A DNA stretch of 64,000 bases, from positions 1 through 64,000 of the forward strand of contig CAZNOG010000008.1 in assembly GCA_964574635.1 (NCBI GenBank), written 5' to 3'. This stretch comes from CAZNOG01 sp964574635 (GTDB taxonomy: Bacteria > Bacteroidota > Bacteroidia > Flavobacteriales_D > Cryomorphaceae). Position numbers and translations under genes: made by a program. A model generated the notes under the pieces. It made no database searches, was not told the DNA's origin, and was given only the letters and a program-made list of their open reading frames with translations. The first letter of the stretch is position 1, and every line of letters starts with the position of its first letter. This document shows positions 27,161-35,393 of the stretch, piece by piece.

Positions 27161-27251
27161 GGAAATGCGACTTATTGCGGTTAACCCACGGTTTTCGAGG
27201 TTGTTGCGAAAGGAATTCGAGCGGGTACGGGGCGGGATGAGTAAGTTTGGA

Positions 27252-27259
27252 TACTTTTG
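27252..27259 (+). promoter_or_regulatory. Candidate -7 box for the second GT2 gene
   Basis: TACTTTTG is an exact TAnnTTTG match 24 bp before the ATG at 27284. It overlaps the upstream in-frame TTG at 27257 and so supports the ATG. Confidence 0.55.
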
Positions 27260-27283
27260 CCGATCTGTTTTGCGAATCTGAGG

Positions 27284-28348
27284 ATGAATTCACCACGGGT
27301 ATCCATCATTACACCCAACTTCAACAAAGGCGACTTCGTGGCCGAGTGCATCGACTCCGTTCGGGCGCAAACCATGCCCGATTGGGAATTGATCTTCGTC
27401 GACGACGGCAGCACCGACGGCAGCGATAACCACGCGGTTCGCGCCTCGAAAGAAGATTCCCGCATCAAGGTTCTGCGCAATCCCGCCCGATCGAAGGGTG
27501 CGGCCAGTGCCCGGAATATCGGGCTGAAAGCATCCGGCGCCGAGTACGTGCTGTTTTTGGACAGCGACGACTTGATCGACCCTATGTGCTTGGACACTCG
27601 GTTGAAACTCATGGACGCCAAACCGGAATTGGGTTACATCGTTTTTCCCACCGGTATTTTCTTCGAAAAATTGGGCGACAGCCCTCTGATTTGCAACGTG
27701 CCTACCCAAACACCCGACCTTGAGCGTTTTCTCGATCGGGACATCGTGTGGCTGATTTCCGGTCCGATCTGGCGCCGTGAGGTTTTGAAAGATTTGGGGG
27801 GCTTCGATCCACAGCTTCACAGCCAGCAGGATTACGACCTCCACGTTCGGGCGTTGATTTCGGGGGTTCCCTACGAGTACATTCATGAACCGCCCCAAGT
27901 ATTTTACCGGCAAGTGGTCGACAGCTTGCCCAGGAAATTGTCGCAAACGGTTGAGCATCTGCACGCCCGATACCAAATGATATTGCGCCACTACCGCATG
28001 ATGGAGGAGGCGGAACGTGTAACCCCCGGGGTGAAAACGCTGTTCGCACGCCACCTGCTCGATTTGGCCCAGATGATGAGGTGGCACCGTGTGGAACTGG
28101 GCGCGAGGAACGCCCTGAGAGCGGCGCTGGGATTTTGGGGTGAAACCTTGGAACTCGGTTTGGTCGATCGGAGCGAATTCAGGTTGGGGCGTCGGTATTT
28201 GCACTTCAAGCACAACATGTTGTACAATCGTTTTCCCGGTTGGCAGAAAAAAATCGAGAAGCGATACCGTGAAAAACTCGGGGAGTTGAAGTTTTATCCG
28301 AGCAGGATGTATTGTAAAGTAACCATGGACGATTATTGGCGTGGGTAA
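27284..28348 (+). CDS. Family 2 glycosyltransferase
   Basis: From ATG 27284 the protein is 354 residues and starts MNSPRVSIITPNFNKGDFV. GT2 hallmarks are LIFVDDGSTDGS and YVLFLDSDDLIDP (DxD-like, about 85-90), then GGFDPQLHSQQDYDLHVRAL with the acidic catalytic-side motif. It would extend the glycan with one nucleotide-sugar. The start of the next gene overlaps its end by 8 bp, so at least three glycosyltransferase-like genes form one operon here. Confidence 0.92.
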   Translation: MNSPRVSIITPNFNKGDFVAECIDSVRAQTMPDWELIFVDDGSTDGSDNHAVRASKEDSRIKVLRNPARSKGAASARNIGLKASGAEYVLFLDSDDLIDPMCLDTRLKLMDAKPELGYIVFPTGIFFEKLGDSPLICNVPTQTPDLERFLDRDIVWLISGPIWRREVLKDLGGFDPQLHSQQDYDLHVRALISGVPYEYIHEPPQVFYRQVVDSLPRKLSQTVEHLHARYQMILRHYRMMEEAERVTPGVKTLFARHLLDLAQMMRWHRVELGARNALRAALGFWGETLELGLVDRSEFRLGRRYLHFKHNMLYNRFPGWQKKIEKRYREKLGELKFYPSRMYCKVTMDDYWRG

Positions 28349-29528
28349 TCGGCGGCCACATATACTCTTCGTCTCATCGTGGTATCCCACGAGGTCGAAA
28401 TCCCAGGGAACTTTCGTTCAGATGCACTTGCTTGCATTGCAATCCCGAGGGTGCAAGTGCGCCATCCTGCTCACCGGCGAGCAAACCGCGGCGAACTTCC
28501 TGCGCGCGGGCATGAATCGTTCGGCCATGCTGGACTATGCGCGGCGGGAAGACGTGCGCGTCATCGAAAACCCCGTCGTACACGTATGGCCACTGCGGCT
28601 CTTCCGAAATCCGTTGGAACGCCGGAAAAACAATATCCTTCGAGGTGCGGAAAAGCGATTGGAGAAATACATCCGCGAAGAGGGCCGTCCCGATTTTATT
28701 TTTCACCACGGGATCTTCGATTACTGTTACTTGACCCATCATCTTTCCCGCAAATTTGATTTGCCGGTCCGGTACTTGGAAAATTCACCCAAGATCGAAA
28801 AGGACGTGCTGCCGGTGGGCAATCCCTTCGACGATGACGCATTCCGCAAGGAGTTCGTACGCAAGGTCGAAATGCGCTTTGCCGCCACCGACGACTACGT
28901 GAAGAAAATGGAGGCCGTATTCGGCGTGAAGTTCCGACGATGTCCCAACGTGGTCACGGACGACTTTTTCGCAGAGGGGAAAATCGAAAAACCCACCGAC
29001 CGCTTCCGCTTCGTCAATGTGGCCATCCTGACGGAACGAAAGAATCAGAAACTGCTTATTGAAGCCTTCGCCGACCAGTTCGCGGGACAGGAAAAATACA
29101 GCTTGGTCATCGCCGGTGACGGCCCGTTGAAGTCGGAACTCGAAGCCTTGGCGCGGAGCCGAGGTGTGGCCGACCAAGTGGAAATTTTGGGATTCATCGA
29201 CCGGGAGAGGGTGATTTCCCTCCTCGACGAAAGCCACGTGTTCGTCCTGCCCTCACATTCCGAAACCTTCGGCGTGGTGGTGGTGGAGGCCATGGCGCGT
29301 GGATTGCCGGCCATTACCGCCGACATCGACGGCACAAGGGAAATCATCTTGCCCGAAAACGGCGTGGTATTCCCGCCCAATGATCGCGAAGCTCTGGGCT
29401 TGGCCATGATAAAAATGGCCCGGGAGTACGATTCCTATAATTTTGACGACGTGGTGGCGTCCGTGAGACGGAGGTACGGCCCGAACGCCTTGGTAAACGC
29501 GCTTCTGCATGGAAATGAATTACGGTAG
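28341..29528 (+). CDS. Family 4-type glycosyltransferase
   Basis: This is a 395-residue GT-B enzyme with a GTG start overlapping the upstream gene. The N-domain begins ILFVSSWYPTRSKSQGTFVQMH. The C-domain has the nucleotide-binding signature VAILTERKNQKLLIEAF, LVIAGDGPLKSELEAL, and the EX7E region HSETFGVVVVEAMARGLPAI. Retaining GT4 enzymes of this kind transfer hexoses or pentoses from UDP/GDP-sugars during capsule and LPS synthesis. The overlap of 20 bp with the next gene suggests coupled translation. Confidence 0.93.
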   Translation: MGNRRPHILFVSSWYPTRSKSQGTFVQMHLLALQSRGCKCAILLTGEQTAANFLRAGMNRSAMLDYARREDVRVIENPVVHVWPLRLFRNPLERRKNNILRGAEKRLEKYIREEGRPDFIFHHGIFDYCYLTHHLSRKFDLPVRYLENSPKIEKDVLPVGNPFDDDAFRKEFVRKVEMRFAATDDYVKKMEAVFGVKFRRCPNVVTDDFFAEGKIEKPTDRFRFVNVAILTERKNQKLLIEAFADQFAGQEKYSLVIAGDGPLKSELEALARSRGVADQVEILGFIDRERVISLLDESHVFVLPSHSETFGVVVVEAMARGLPAITADIDGTREIILPENGVVFPPNDREALGLAMIKMAREYDSYNFDDVVASVRRRYGPNALVNALLHGNELR

Positions 29529-30540
29529 CTACGGGGTTTCGGCATACGAGGACGGCCTCATCCTCAAAAATGGCGGCACCACCATAGAAGGTGTTCGCCG
29601 CGCGATGAACCCTTGGGGTCGCATGGCGTTCGACATCCGATTCCGGAAAATCCGGAAAAAGATCGAGGCTTTCCACGACCGCGCGCTGGAGGTGGGTGAA
29701 TGCTATTACGGGCCCTTCGTGGGTGAATTCGGCCATTTTTTGCTTCACAACCTACCGTTTATGATGTACTTGCACAAAAACGGAGTGCGGATTCGGTACT
29801 GCGGCATGGACATCCACCGTCCGTTCATGAAAGACGAAAAGGGCGAACCCATCGTGGCGGAGTTCCACGCGCTTCGAGATTTCTTCGGCGAGGTGAAACC
29901 CTCGGCGAACGCCACCATTCCCCCCAAGGACGTTCAAGAGGAGATCGAATCGTTTCGGAAGGAGGCTTTGAAATCGGGATTGCCGTTTCTCGATATTTCC
30001 AACTCGGAATTGTATTGGAACGGGCTTCGGAACCTACAAATCGGGCGGTGGCAACACGTTTACGACCTCTCTGCCGTGTACGGCGAAGGAAAGAAGAACA
30101 CTGCCGTCATTTTTCCCAGATCCAAAGGCGCGGCCACAACGGAAAACAACGGCGGGCCTTGGGACTACGCGGAGGTGGCGCGGGCCGTGAGTCCGTGGTT
30201 CGACAAAGTCTATCTGGTGGGTCATCCATCCCTGAGCGCTTCCGTGGAAGTGGGCGGAAACATCGAGATGAAAGTCTCGGACGACAACGCCGACACCTTG
30301 CGGTACTGCGCGGAGGCAAGACTCATCATCACCCAGCATTCGGGGGCGGTGCACATCGGTGGATACGTGGGGACGCCGGTGTTGATCATCTACAACGGAG
30401 AGCCGCCGATACGAGGGCTGTTCGATACCATCCGCTTCAGACGCCACATCGCGGAACTTCCACTGCGCTACGCGTTCGATTTGGACGCGGTGGTGGAAGC
30501 GGTTAAAAAACTCGGAGAGGGCGAGGCGGAGGGTCGCTGA
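29509..30540 (+). CDS. Predicted glycosyltransferase-like protein (GT61/GT-B flavour)
   Basis: This is a 343-residue cytoplasmic protein. The N-terminal region has GECYYGPFVGEFGHFLLHNL, recalling the acidic/His motif of DUF563 (GT61) proteins. The C-terminal region has LIITQHSGAVHIGGYVGTPV and LIIYNGEPP, like the donor-binding loop of GT-B enzymes. The family is not certain. Its position at the end of a glycosyltransferase operon, overlapping the GT4 gene, supports a sugar-transfer role. Confidence 0.6.
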   Translation: MEMNYGSYGVSAYEDGLILKNGGTTIEGVRRAMNPWGRMAFDIRFRKIRKKIEAFHDRALEVGECYYGPFVGEFGHFLLHNLPFMMYLHKNGVRIRYCGMDIHRPFMKDEKGEPIVAEFHALRDFFGEVKPSANATIPPKDVQEEIESFRKEALKSGLPFLDISNSELYWNGLRNLQIGRWQHVYDLSAVYGEGKKNTAVIFPRSKGAATTENNGGPWDYAEVARAVSPWFDKVYLVGHPSLSASVEVGGNIEMKVSDDNADTLRYCAEARLIITQHSGAVHIGGYVGTPVLIIYNGEPPIRGLFDTIRFRRHIAELPLRYAFDLDAVVEAVKKLGEGEAEGR

Positions 30541-30576
30541 CCATCCCGGCGATCCATACGCGTGTTCGGGAATCGC

Positions 30577-31419
30577 TCAGAGCAATTTGAGCTTCAGTTT
30601 GTGCATGTATTTCCGGCAAGTGGGCATGACTTCCCTTTCCATCCAACTGAAATTCGTCTGCAAGCCATACATCCGCATCAGTTCCCTTTGGGAGGGCGTC
30701 ACCGAAAATGTTCTGATTTTCTTGAAGTTGGGTAGTGTGAACTGTCGGCACTTCTCCAAGAGCTTGTCGTTGAAGTCCACTTCGAGAAATTCGAAAACCT
30801 TCCGCATTTCCGACTCGGTTTCGCCGATGAGGTTGTCGTAGCGCACGGTGAGGATGTCGAGGTTGTATTTGCTCTTGGCTTCGAGGACGTTTCGTTCGTG
30901 GCGCTCCCACATGGCCATGATTTCATCCGGCCCCATGCCACCCCAAATATCGCCTCCCGTACCGCTCTCGAAATTCATGGAGCTGGACACCACTTCAAAG
31001 GGGTGTCGCAAGATGTGAAGGAATTTTGGGGAACACACGTTGTCCAGGATAAAAGGCAACAATTCGGGATCGATGTTTTGATATGGTTTTTGATCTCCGA
31101 GGTATTTCAGATTCCGTTTTTGTACGCCTTTTTGCTTCAGAAACCCCTCCGTCATGAGGTAGGTTTGGAAGAGCTCGAAATTTCGATGGGCCGCAGCTTC
31201 GGGGTCGAGGACGTGCCGGGCTTTTTCCAGTGCGGCTTCCATGCCCCCCGGCGAATCGTGGGGGTAGGGTGCGATTTCCCTGCCCGCGTGGTAGTTGTAC
31301 AGAATCCAGATGACGTCGGATTCGTTGGATACGAAAATTTCGGGGTGGAAATTCAAAAGGCGCATGAGGTGGGTCGATCCACTGCGCTTGTTGCCCACGA
31401 TAAAAAGTCCTTTCGCCAT
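30577..31419 (-). CDS. Sulfotransferase family protein
   Basis: The ATG at 31419 gives MAKGLFIVGNKRSGSTHLMRLL, the PAPS-binding loop at the very N-terminus. Upstream in-frame codons are basic and poorly conserved-looking, and a promoter box lies at 31462. The 3'-phosphate motif is FLHILRHPFEVVSSSMNF (about 130-147), and a typical acidic DILTVRYDNLIGETESEM follows. At 280 residues it has the usual family length. It would sulfate a sugar hydroxyl with PAPS as donor. It is the second sulfotransferase in this locus and only distantly similar to the one at 25524. Confidence 0.88.
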   Translation of the reverse strand: MAKGLFIVGNKRSGSTHLMRLLNFHPEIFVSNESDVIWILYNYHAGREIAPYPHDSPGGMEAALEKARHVLDPEAAAHRNFELFQTYLMTEGFLKQKGVQKRNLKYLGDQKPYQNIDPELLPFILDNVCSPKFLHILRHPFEVVSSSMNFESGTGGDIWGGMGPDEIMAMWERHERNVLEAKSKYNLDILTVRYDNLIGETESEMRKVFEFLEVDFNDKLLEKCRQFTLPNFKKIRTFSVTPSQRELMRMYGLQTNFSWMEREVMPTCRKYMHKLKLKLL

Positions 31420-31461
31420 GGAAACTCCGTCGGTTTGCCGACCTTTGCCTTTTTTGCGGTG

Positions 31462-31469
31462 CAAAGGTA
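31462..31469 (-). promoter_or_regulatory. Candidate -7 box of the second sulfotransferase gene
   Basis: On the minus strand this is TACCTTTG, an exact TAnnTTTG match 43 bp upstream of the chosen ATG at 31419 and downstream of the longer candidate starts. Confidence 0.6.
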
Positions 31470-31577
31470 CACGTTCCATCGGGTTTGCCGTGATCGCCCG
31501 GCCGGAAGCGGGACGAATTGTTCGGTTTTCATGCATTGGTCGGCAAAAATAGCATATTTGCAGAATTAAAATCCACA

Positions 31578-32366
31578 ATGGTCGATTATCTGTTTTTGAT
31601 TCCCCTCAGTCCGGGGGCGGATGAAGATTCCCTCCGAACACGATTGAGGGGCATTTGTTTCGACAGTTTGGCCAAGCTCAAATCCTCGTACGTGGTGTGG
31701 TATTTCGGCGACGTCGAAATCAATCGGCCGTATTTCAAGCGCATCGATTCGCCTTACCGAACCAAGGAGGAACGCATGAGGCACGCCGGAGATATTCTCT
31801 CGGCGATGCCCCGATTGGCGCGGTATCTGGTGCGTTTGGACGACGACGACCCCATTCGGGCGGCGACTTTCGACCGCGCGGCGGGAATGGATTTTCACGT
31901 CGCCGCCGACCGGTATCACTTCTTTCACGACTTGCCGTCGGGGAGAAATTCGACTCAGAAGCGGCCGTGGTTTGCCAATACCTCCATTCACGATTACGAT
32001 GAAGCCCTGACCCGCGTGCCGGCACTAGGCGGAGCGCCGGCGGAAGACGGTAAGAACTACTTGTTCGCCTGCGATCACGCCGCGGCGTGGCACCCCCACT
32101 ACCGCGGGAAAAAAGTATATTATTTTCCGAAAACCGAACCGCTTTACGTGCGCGTATTGAACCCCGACAGCATCACGGCGGGACGGATGAAAACCTTTGA
32201 CGCGGAGGGTTACTTCGCGTATTTGGACGGTTTCGGAGATTGGTCGGCACCGTGGCCGGACGATATGGAGGAAGTTCGGAAGGGATTTGGCGATTTGCGG
32301 GACACTTACTTTTCCGACGTGCCGGAGTACCGACCCAAAAAACGTCGGCGATTTAGATGGTTTTGA
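31578..32366 (+). CDS. Putative GT-A glycosyltransferase (rhamnosyltransferase-like)
   Basis: The chosen ATG gives a 262-residue protein beginning MVDYLFLIPLSPGADEDS. The key feature is RYLVRLDDDDPIRAATF (about 80-95), a multi-Asp metal site like that of the putative rhamnosyltransferase family PF11316. It is followed by HFFHDLPSGRNSTQ and by a C-terminal KVYYFPKTEPLYVRVLNPDS. No signal peptide is present. The assignment rests on motif memory and genomic context, so the sugar is left open. An imperfect promoter-like CATATTTG lies about 20 bp upstream. Confidence 0.6.
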   Translation: MVDYLFLIPLSPGADEDSLRTRLRGICFDSLAKLKSSYVVWYFGDVEINRPYFKRIDSPYRTKEERMRHAGDILSAMPRLARYLVRLDDDDPIRAATFDRAAGMDFHVAADRYHFFHDLPSGRNSTQKRPWFANTSIHDYDEALTRVPALGGAPAEDGKNYLFACDHAAAWHPHYRGKKVYYFPKTEPLYVRVLNPDSITAGRMKTFDAEGYFAYLDGFGDWSAPWPDDMEEVRKGFGDLRDTYFSDVPEYRPKKRRRFRWF

Positions 32367-32399
32367 AGGGTCGGCGCGAAAACCCGGAGGTGAGTAGAA

Positions 32400-32545
32400 C
32401 CCGCGTGAGGTGGGACGCCGGCATCCTCTCTGCACGTCGGAGATGCGGTGCGCCGGCGGGTTGCAGCGACGGGGAAGCTCGCATACACGCCTTGGGCACC
32501 GCCCCCGACGGGCGGAGAGATACAGGCGGTACACCGACCCCGCAG
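32400..32545 (-). repeat. Dispersed palindromic element, copy B
   Basis: This non-coding GC-rich element occupies most of the 303-bp gap before the sugar kinase. Outer arms lie at about 32411-32433 and 32509-32541. On the minus strand it reads GGGGTCGGTGTACCGCC at one end, GCGAGCTTCCCCGTCGCTG at the apex (GCGA pairing with TCGC), and GGATGCCGGCGTCC at the other end. The same blocks recur in copies A and C. No gene is seen in the remainder of the gap. Confidence 0.75.
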
Positions 32546-32669
32546 GGTGGGAAAAGACGGTGGATACAAGACGATTTAGACCAATCGAAATCAAATGCCG
32601 ATTTTTGCGGGCAATCCGGGGGCACGCCCATGGAAAAACAACCGAATGAGTAGGAAAGCATAGGATACC

Positions 32670-33563
32670 ATGTCGAGAATTCAGGAGAGCATCGCCGAAT
32701 TTGAACGCAACGTCGCGGATATGCGGGTGTGCGTGATCGGCGAGACCATCATAGATCGCTTTGTGGAAGTGCAATACGAGGGGCAGAGCATGAAATCGTT
32801 TTGCCCGGTTTTTAGACTGGTGCACCCCGACGACCGCATGGAAACGCAGGAAGGCGGGGCGGCGGCGATCGCAAATCATCTGCGCGACTTCGTAAAACAC
32901 GTGGATTTGGTGACCAACGACGACGGCGGCATCGTGAAAACGAGGCTGATCGACGCCGATGATGCCAAAAAACACGTTGAAATCAATAAATTTGACCGTA
33001 GGAATTTCGGTGAGGTGGAAGTGGACGCCGATCAGTACGACGCGGTGATCGTGGCGGATTTCGGACACGGATTCTGCGACGGATTGCGCGTAAACGGCGA
33101 ATTTCATTTCATGGCACAGACAAACAGCAACAACTTCGGGTACAACCGAATGAGCAAGTGGAAGAAACATTCCAAACGCAGTGCCTGTCTGGACCTGCGC
33201 GAGGCCAGCCTTCAAGTGAACAGGCGCAAGGATTGCAGCGGCCCTGAAGCCGTGCGCGAGTTGTACGGCTACGAGATAAACGCCGAACACCTTTTCTTGA
33301 CGTTGGGTCGCGAAGGTTCGGTGTACTTCGACGGCGAGAATTACTACAGACAGGATATTTTCCGTGGCCCGGTGGTGGATACCATCGGCGCGGGAGACAC
33401 CTTTTTCGCTTTCGCGTCTTTGGCGGCGCAACGCCCCCCGAAAAACCGAGAAGACATTATGTTGGTGCCTTCCCTGGCGGCATCGTTGGCGTGCACCTGG
33501 CTGTGCAACGCAGAATCCGTAACCCGTAAATCATTGGCGGAATATGCACTTCGATTTATATAA
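32670..33563 (+). CDS. PfkB-family sugar kinase (HldE N-domain/RfaE1-like)
   Basis: The 297-residue ribokinase-fold protein has GETIIDRFVEV near the N-terminus, a Gly-rich EGGAAAIANHL substrate loop (about 68) and the PfkB signature DTIGAGDTFFAFASL (about 232) with the catalytic aspartate. HldE/RfaE1-type enzymes phosphorylate heptose-7-phosphate at C1. The next three genes (SIS isomerase, epimerase, nucleotidyltransferase) fit the same activated-heptose pathway. It therefore most likely acts on a seven-carbon sugar phosphate, although this is a context-based call. Confidence 0.82.
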   Translation: MSRIQESIAEFERNVADMRVCVIGETIIDRFVEVQYEGQSMKSFCPVFRLVHPDDRMETQEGGAAAIANHLRDFVKHVDLVTNDDGGIVKTRLIDADDAKKHVEINKFDRRNFGEVEVDADQYDAVIVADFGHGFCDGLRVNGEFHFMAQTNSNNFGYNRMSKWKKHSKRSACLDLREASLQVNRRKDCSGPEAVRELYGYEINAEHLFLTLGREGSVYFDGENYYRQDIFRGPVVDTIGAGDTFFAFASLAAQRPPKNREDIMLVPSLAASLACTWLCNAESVTRKSLAEYALRFI

Positions 33564-34059
33564 AAAGTCTTTTGACGGTTTTTTCGCCGACGCGAATACG
33601 CGGCGGGACATTCCCCGTGCGGTGGACATGGTGAGGGCGGCCCAACGGGTGATTTTTATCGGAAACGGCGGCAGCAATTCCATCGCGTCGCACATGATGG
33701 AAGACTTCATGAAAATCGGCAAAAAGCGGACGCTCGCTTTTTCCGACCCGGCCTTGATCACTTGTTTTGCAAACGATTACGGCTACGATCATGCCCTGTC
33801 TAAATGGCTGGAATTCAGCCGCCTGCCGGACGACCTTCTGGTGGCGATCAGCTCATCCGGCGAATCGGCCAACATCCTCAACGCCGTGCGCAGTCACCGC
33901 AACGCGGGGGAAGAAGTGATCACTTTGTCGGGATTTGCTCCGCACAACACGCTGGCTTCTCTCGGAACACTCAATTTCAATACCCCTATCAAAAACTACG
34001 GTGTGGTGGAATGCTTTCACCAAGTGATCCTCCACGCCATTTTGGATGAATTGGCATGA
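33544..34059 (+). CDS. SIS-domain sugar-phosphate isomerase (GmhA-like)
   Basis: The 171-residue single-SIS-domain protein contains VIFIGNGGSNSIASHMMEDF (about 36-55), the phosphate-binding loop typical of sedoheptulose-7-phosphate isomerase GmhA, and VAISSSGESANILNAV (about 100). GmhA makes D-glycero-D-manno-heptose-7-phosphate and opens the pathway. The gene overlaps the kinase by 20 bp and the epimerase by 4 bp. GmhA proper is about 190 residues, so this is slightly short. Confidence 0.85.
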   Translation: MHFDLYKKSFDGFFADANTRRDIPRAVDMVRAAQRVIFIGNGGSNSIASHMMEDFMKIGKKRTLAFSDPALITCFANDYGYDHALSKWLEFSRLPDDLLVAISSSGESANILNAVRSHRNAGEEVITLSGFAPHNTLASLGTLNFNTPIKNYGVVECFHQVILHAILDELA

Positions 34060-34976
34060 AACACATCAATCGCGTACTCATCACCGGCGTGGCGGGATTT
34101 ATCGGCTCCAACCTCTTGGACCACATCATGGAACATACGCCCTGGAAAGTGACGGGAGTGGACGACCTGAGCACCGGTTCTTTGGACAACATCGCGCATC
34201 ACCTGAATGATCCCCGGGTAATCTTCGCGGAGCAATCGCTGTTCGACTTGGGTTCGCTGCGCGCGTACGACGTGGTGTTTCACCTCGCCGCACTGCCTCG
34301 AATCCAGCCGAGCTACAAACTGATCAACGAACACATAAAAGCCAACCTGATGGGCGCCATGCACTTGGTGGAGCTCATGGTGGCCGAAGAATATTTCCCG
34401 AGACTGGTGAACAGCTCGTCGAGCGCGGTGTACGGCACGCCGGACAAGACACCGACCTCGGAAATGGACGCCGTGGACTGCCTGAGTCCGTATGCGTTTC
34501 AGAAGTACGAAACGGAAAAATACCTGGAAATACTCGCCGAGAGGTACCCTCTGGACTACGTGAACTTGCGGTATTTCAATCCCTACGGGCCGCGGAGCTA
34601 CAATCCGGAAAACAAGTTCAGCGCCTACAGCAGCGTGGTGGGCATTTTTTTGTATAACCACAAAATGGGGAAGAAGCTTCAAATCACCGGCGACGGATTG
34701 CAGAAGAGGGACTTCATTCACGTGCACGACGTGGCGCACGCGAATGTGTTGGCCGCGCAACACGAGGGCAAGCTGAATACGGCGATCAACGTCGGGCATT
34801 CGTCCACGCTGTCCATCTTGGATTTGGCCAAAAAAATATCCGACGACTACGAGTTCATAGACAAGCGGGAGGGCGAAGCGGAGATCACGTACGCCGACAT
34901 CACCAAGGCGCGGGAAGTGCTGGGGTGGGAGCCCCGAAGGACGCTCGACGAATTCATCAAAAGCGAATTGTCGTGA
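34056..34976 (+). CDS. NAD-dependent nucleotide-sugar epimerase/dehydratase (extended SDR)
   Basis: This is a 306-residue Rossmann enzyme with GVAGFIGSN (NAD loop, residues 11-19), DDLSTGS after the second strand, VFHLAALPRIQPS, the catalytic serines NSSSSAVYG and the Tyr-Lys pair in PYAFQKYETEKY. It also has the RYFNPYGPR motif of UDP-glucose 4-epimerase-like members. In this gene order it may epimerise an NDP-heptose or another NDP-hexose. No dedicated HldD signature was recognised. Confidence 0.9.
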   Translation: MKHINRVLITGVAGFIGSNLLDHIMEHTPWKVTGVDDLSTGSLDNIAHHLNDPRVIFAEQSLFDLGSLRAYDVVFHLAALPRIQPSYKLINEHIKANLMGAMHLVELMVAEEYFPRLVNSSSSAVYGTPDKTPTSEMDAVDCLSPYAFQKYETEKYLEILAERYPLDYVNLRYFNPYGPRSYNPENKFSAYSSVVGIFLYNHKMGKKLQITGDGLQKRDFIHVHDVAHANVLAAQHEGKLNTAINVGHSSTLSILDLAKKISDDYEFIDKREGEAEITYADITKAREVLGWEPRRTLDEFIKSELS

Positions 34977-35392
34977 GAAGGGGGTTCGCCTGCGGAGTGT
35001 TCGACCTGTACCACCCGGGACACGCGTGGATGCTTCGCGATTGCAAAAGGCACTGCGACCACCTGACGGTGGCGATCAACCGCGCCGAGGCGTTCAGCGA
35101 TATAATCAACCCCGGGAAGCGGCCGCCGGTGTTTACCGCCGATGAGCGAAAAGCGGTGTTGGATTCCGTGAGGTACGTGGACGAAACGCTTTTTTATTCC
35201 ACCGAGAAGGAGCTGGAAGAAATCATGCGAAGCGGCGGTTACGACGTGCGGTTTTTGGGCGATGATTACCGCGGCAAACCCATTACGGCCGCCGATGCCA
35301 TTCCCGAAATCGTGTACATAGACCGGAGCCACGGCTACAGCTCTTCGGCCATCGTGGCGCGCATGTGCGGTCCGGACGATAAACAATCGTGA
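34973..35392 (+). CDS. Cytidylyltransferase-like protein (HldE C-domain/RfaE2-like)
   Basis: I choose the GTG at 34973, whose bases overlap the epimerase stop. It gives 139 residues starting VRRGFACGVFDLYHPGHAWML. The HxGH of nucleotidyltransferases is HPGH, and a C-terminal YIDRSHGYSSSAIV equals the ISTTxI-like motif. This family transfers a nucleotide to heptose-1-phosphate or to glycerol-3-phosphate. Together with the PfkB kinase three genes upstream it reproduces the two halves of bifunctional HldE as separate proteins. Confidence 0.88.
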   Translation: MRRGFACGVFDLYHPGHAWMLRDCKRHCDHLTVAINRAEAFSDIINPGKRPPVFTADERKAVLDSVRYVDETLFYSTEKELEEIMRSGGYDVRFLGDDYRGKPITAADAIPEIVYIDRSHGYSSSAIVARMCGPDDKQS

Positions 35393-35393
35393 C

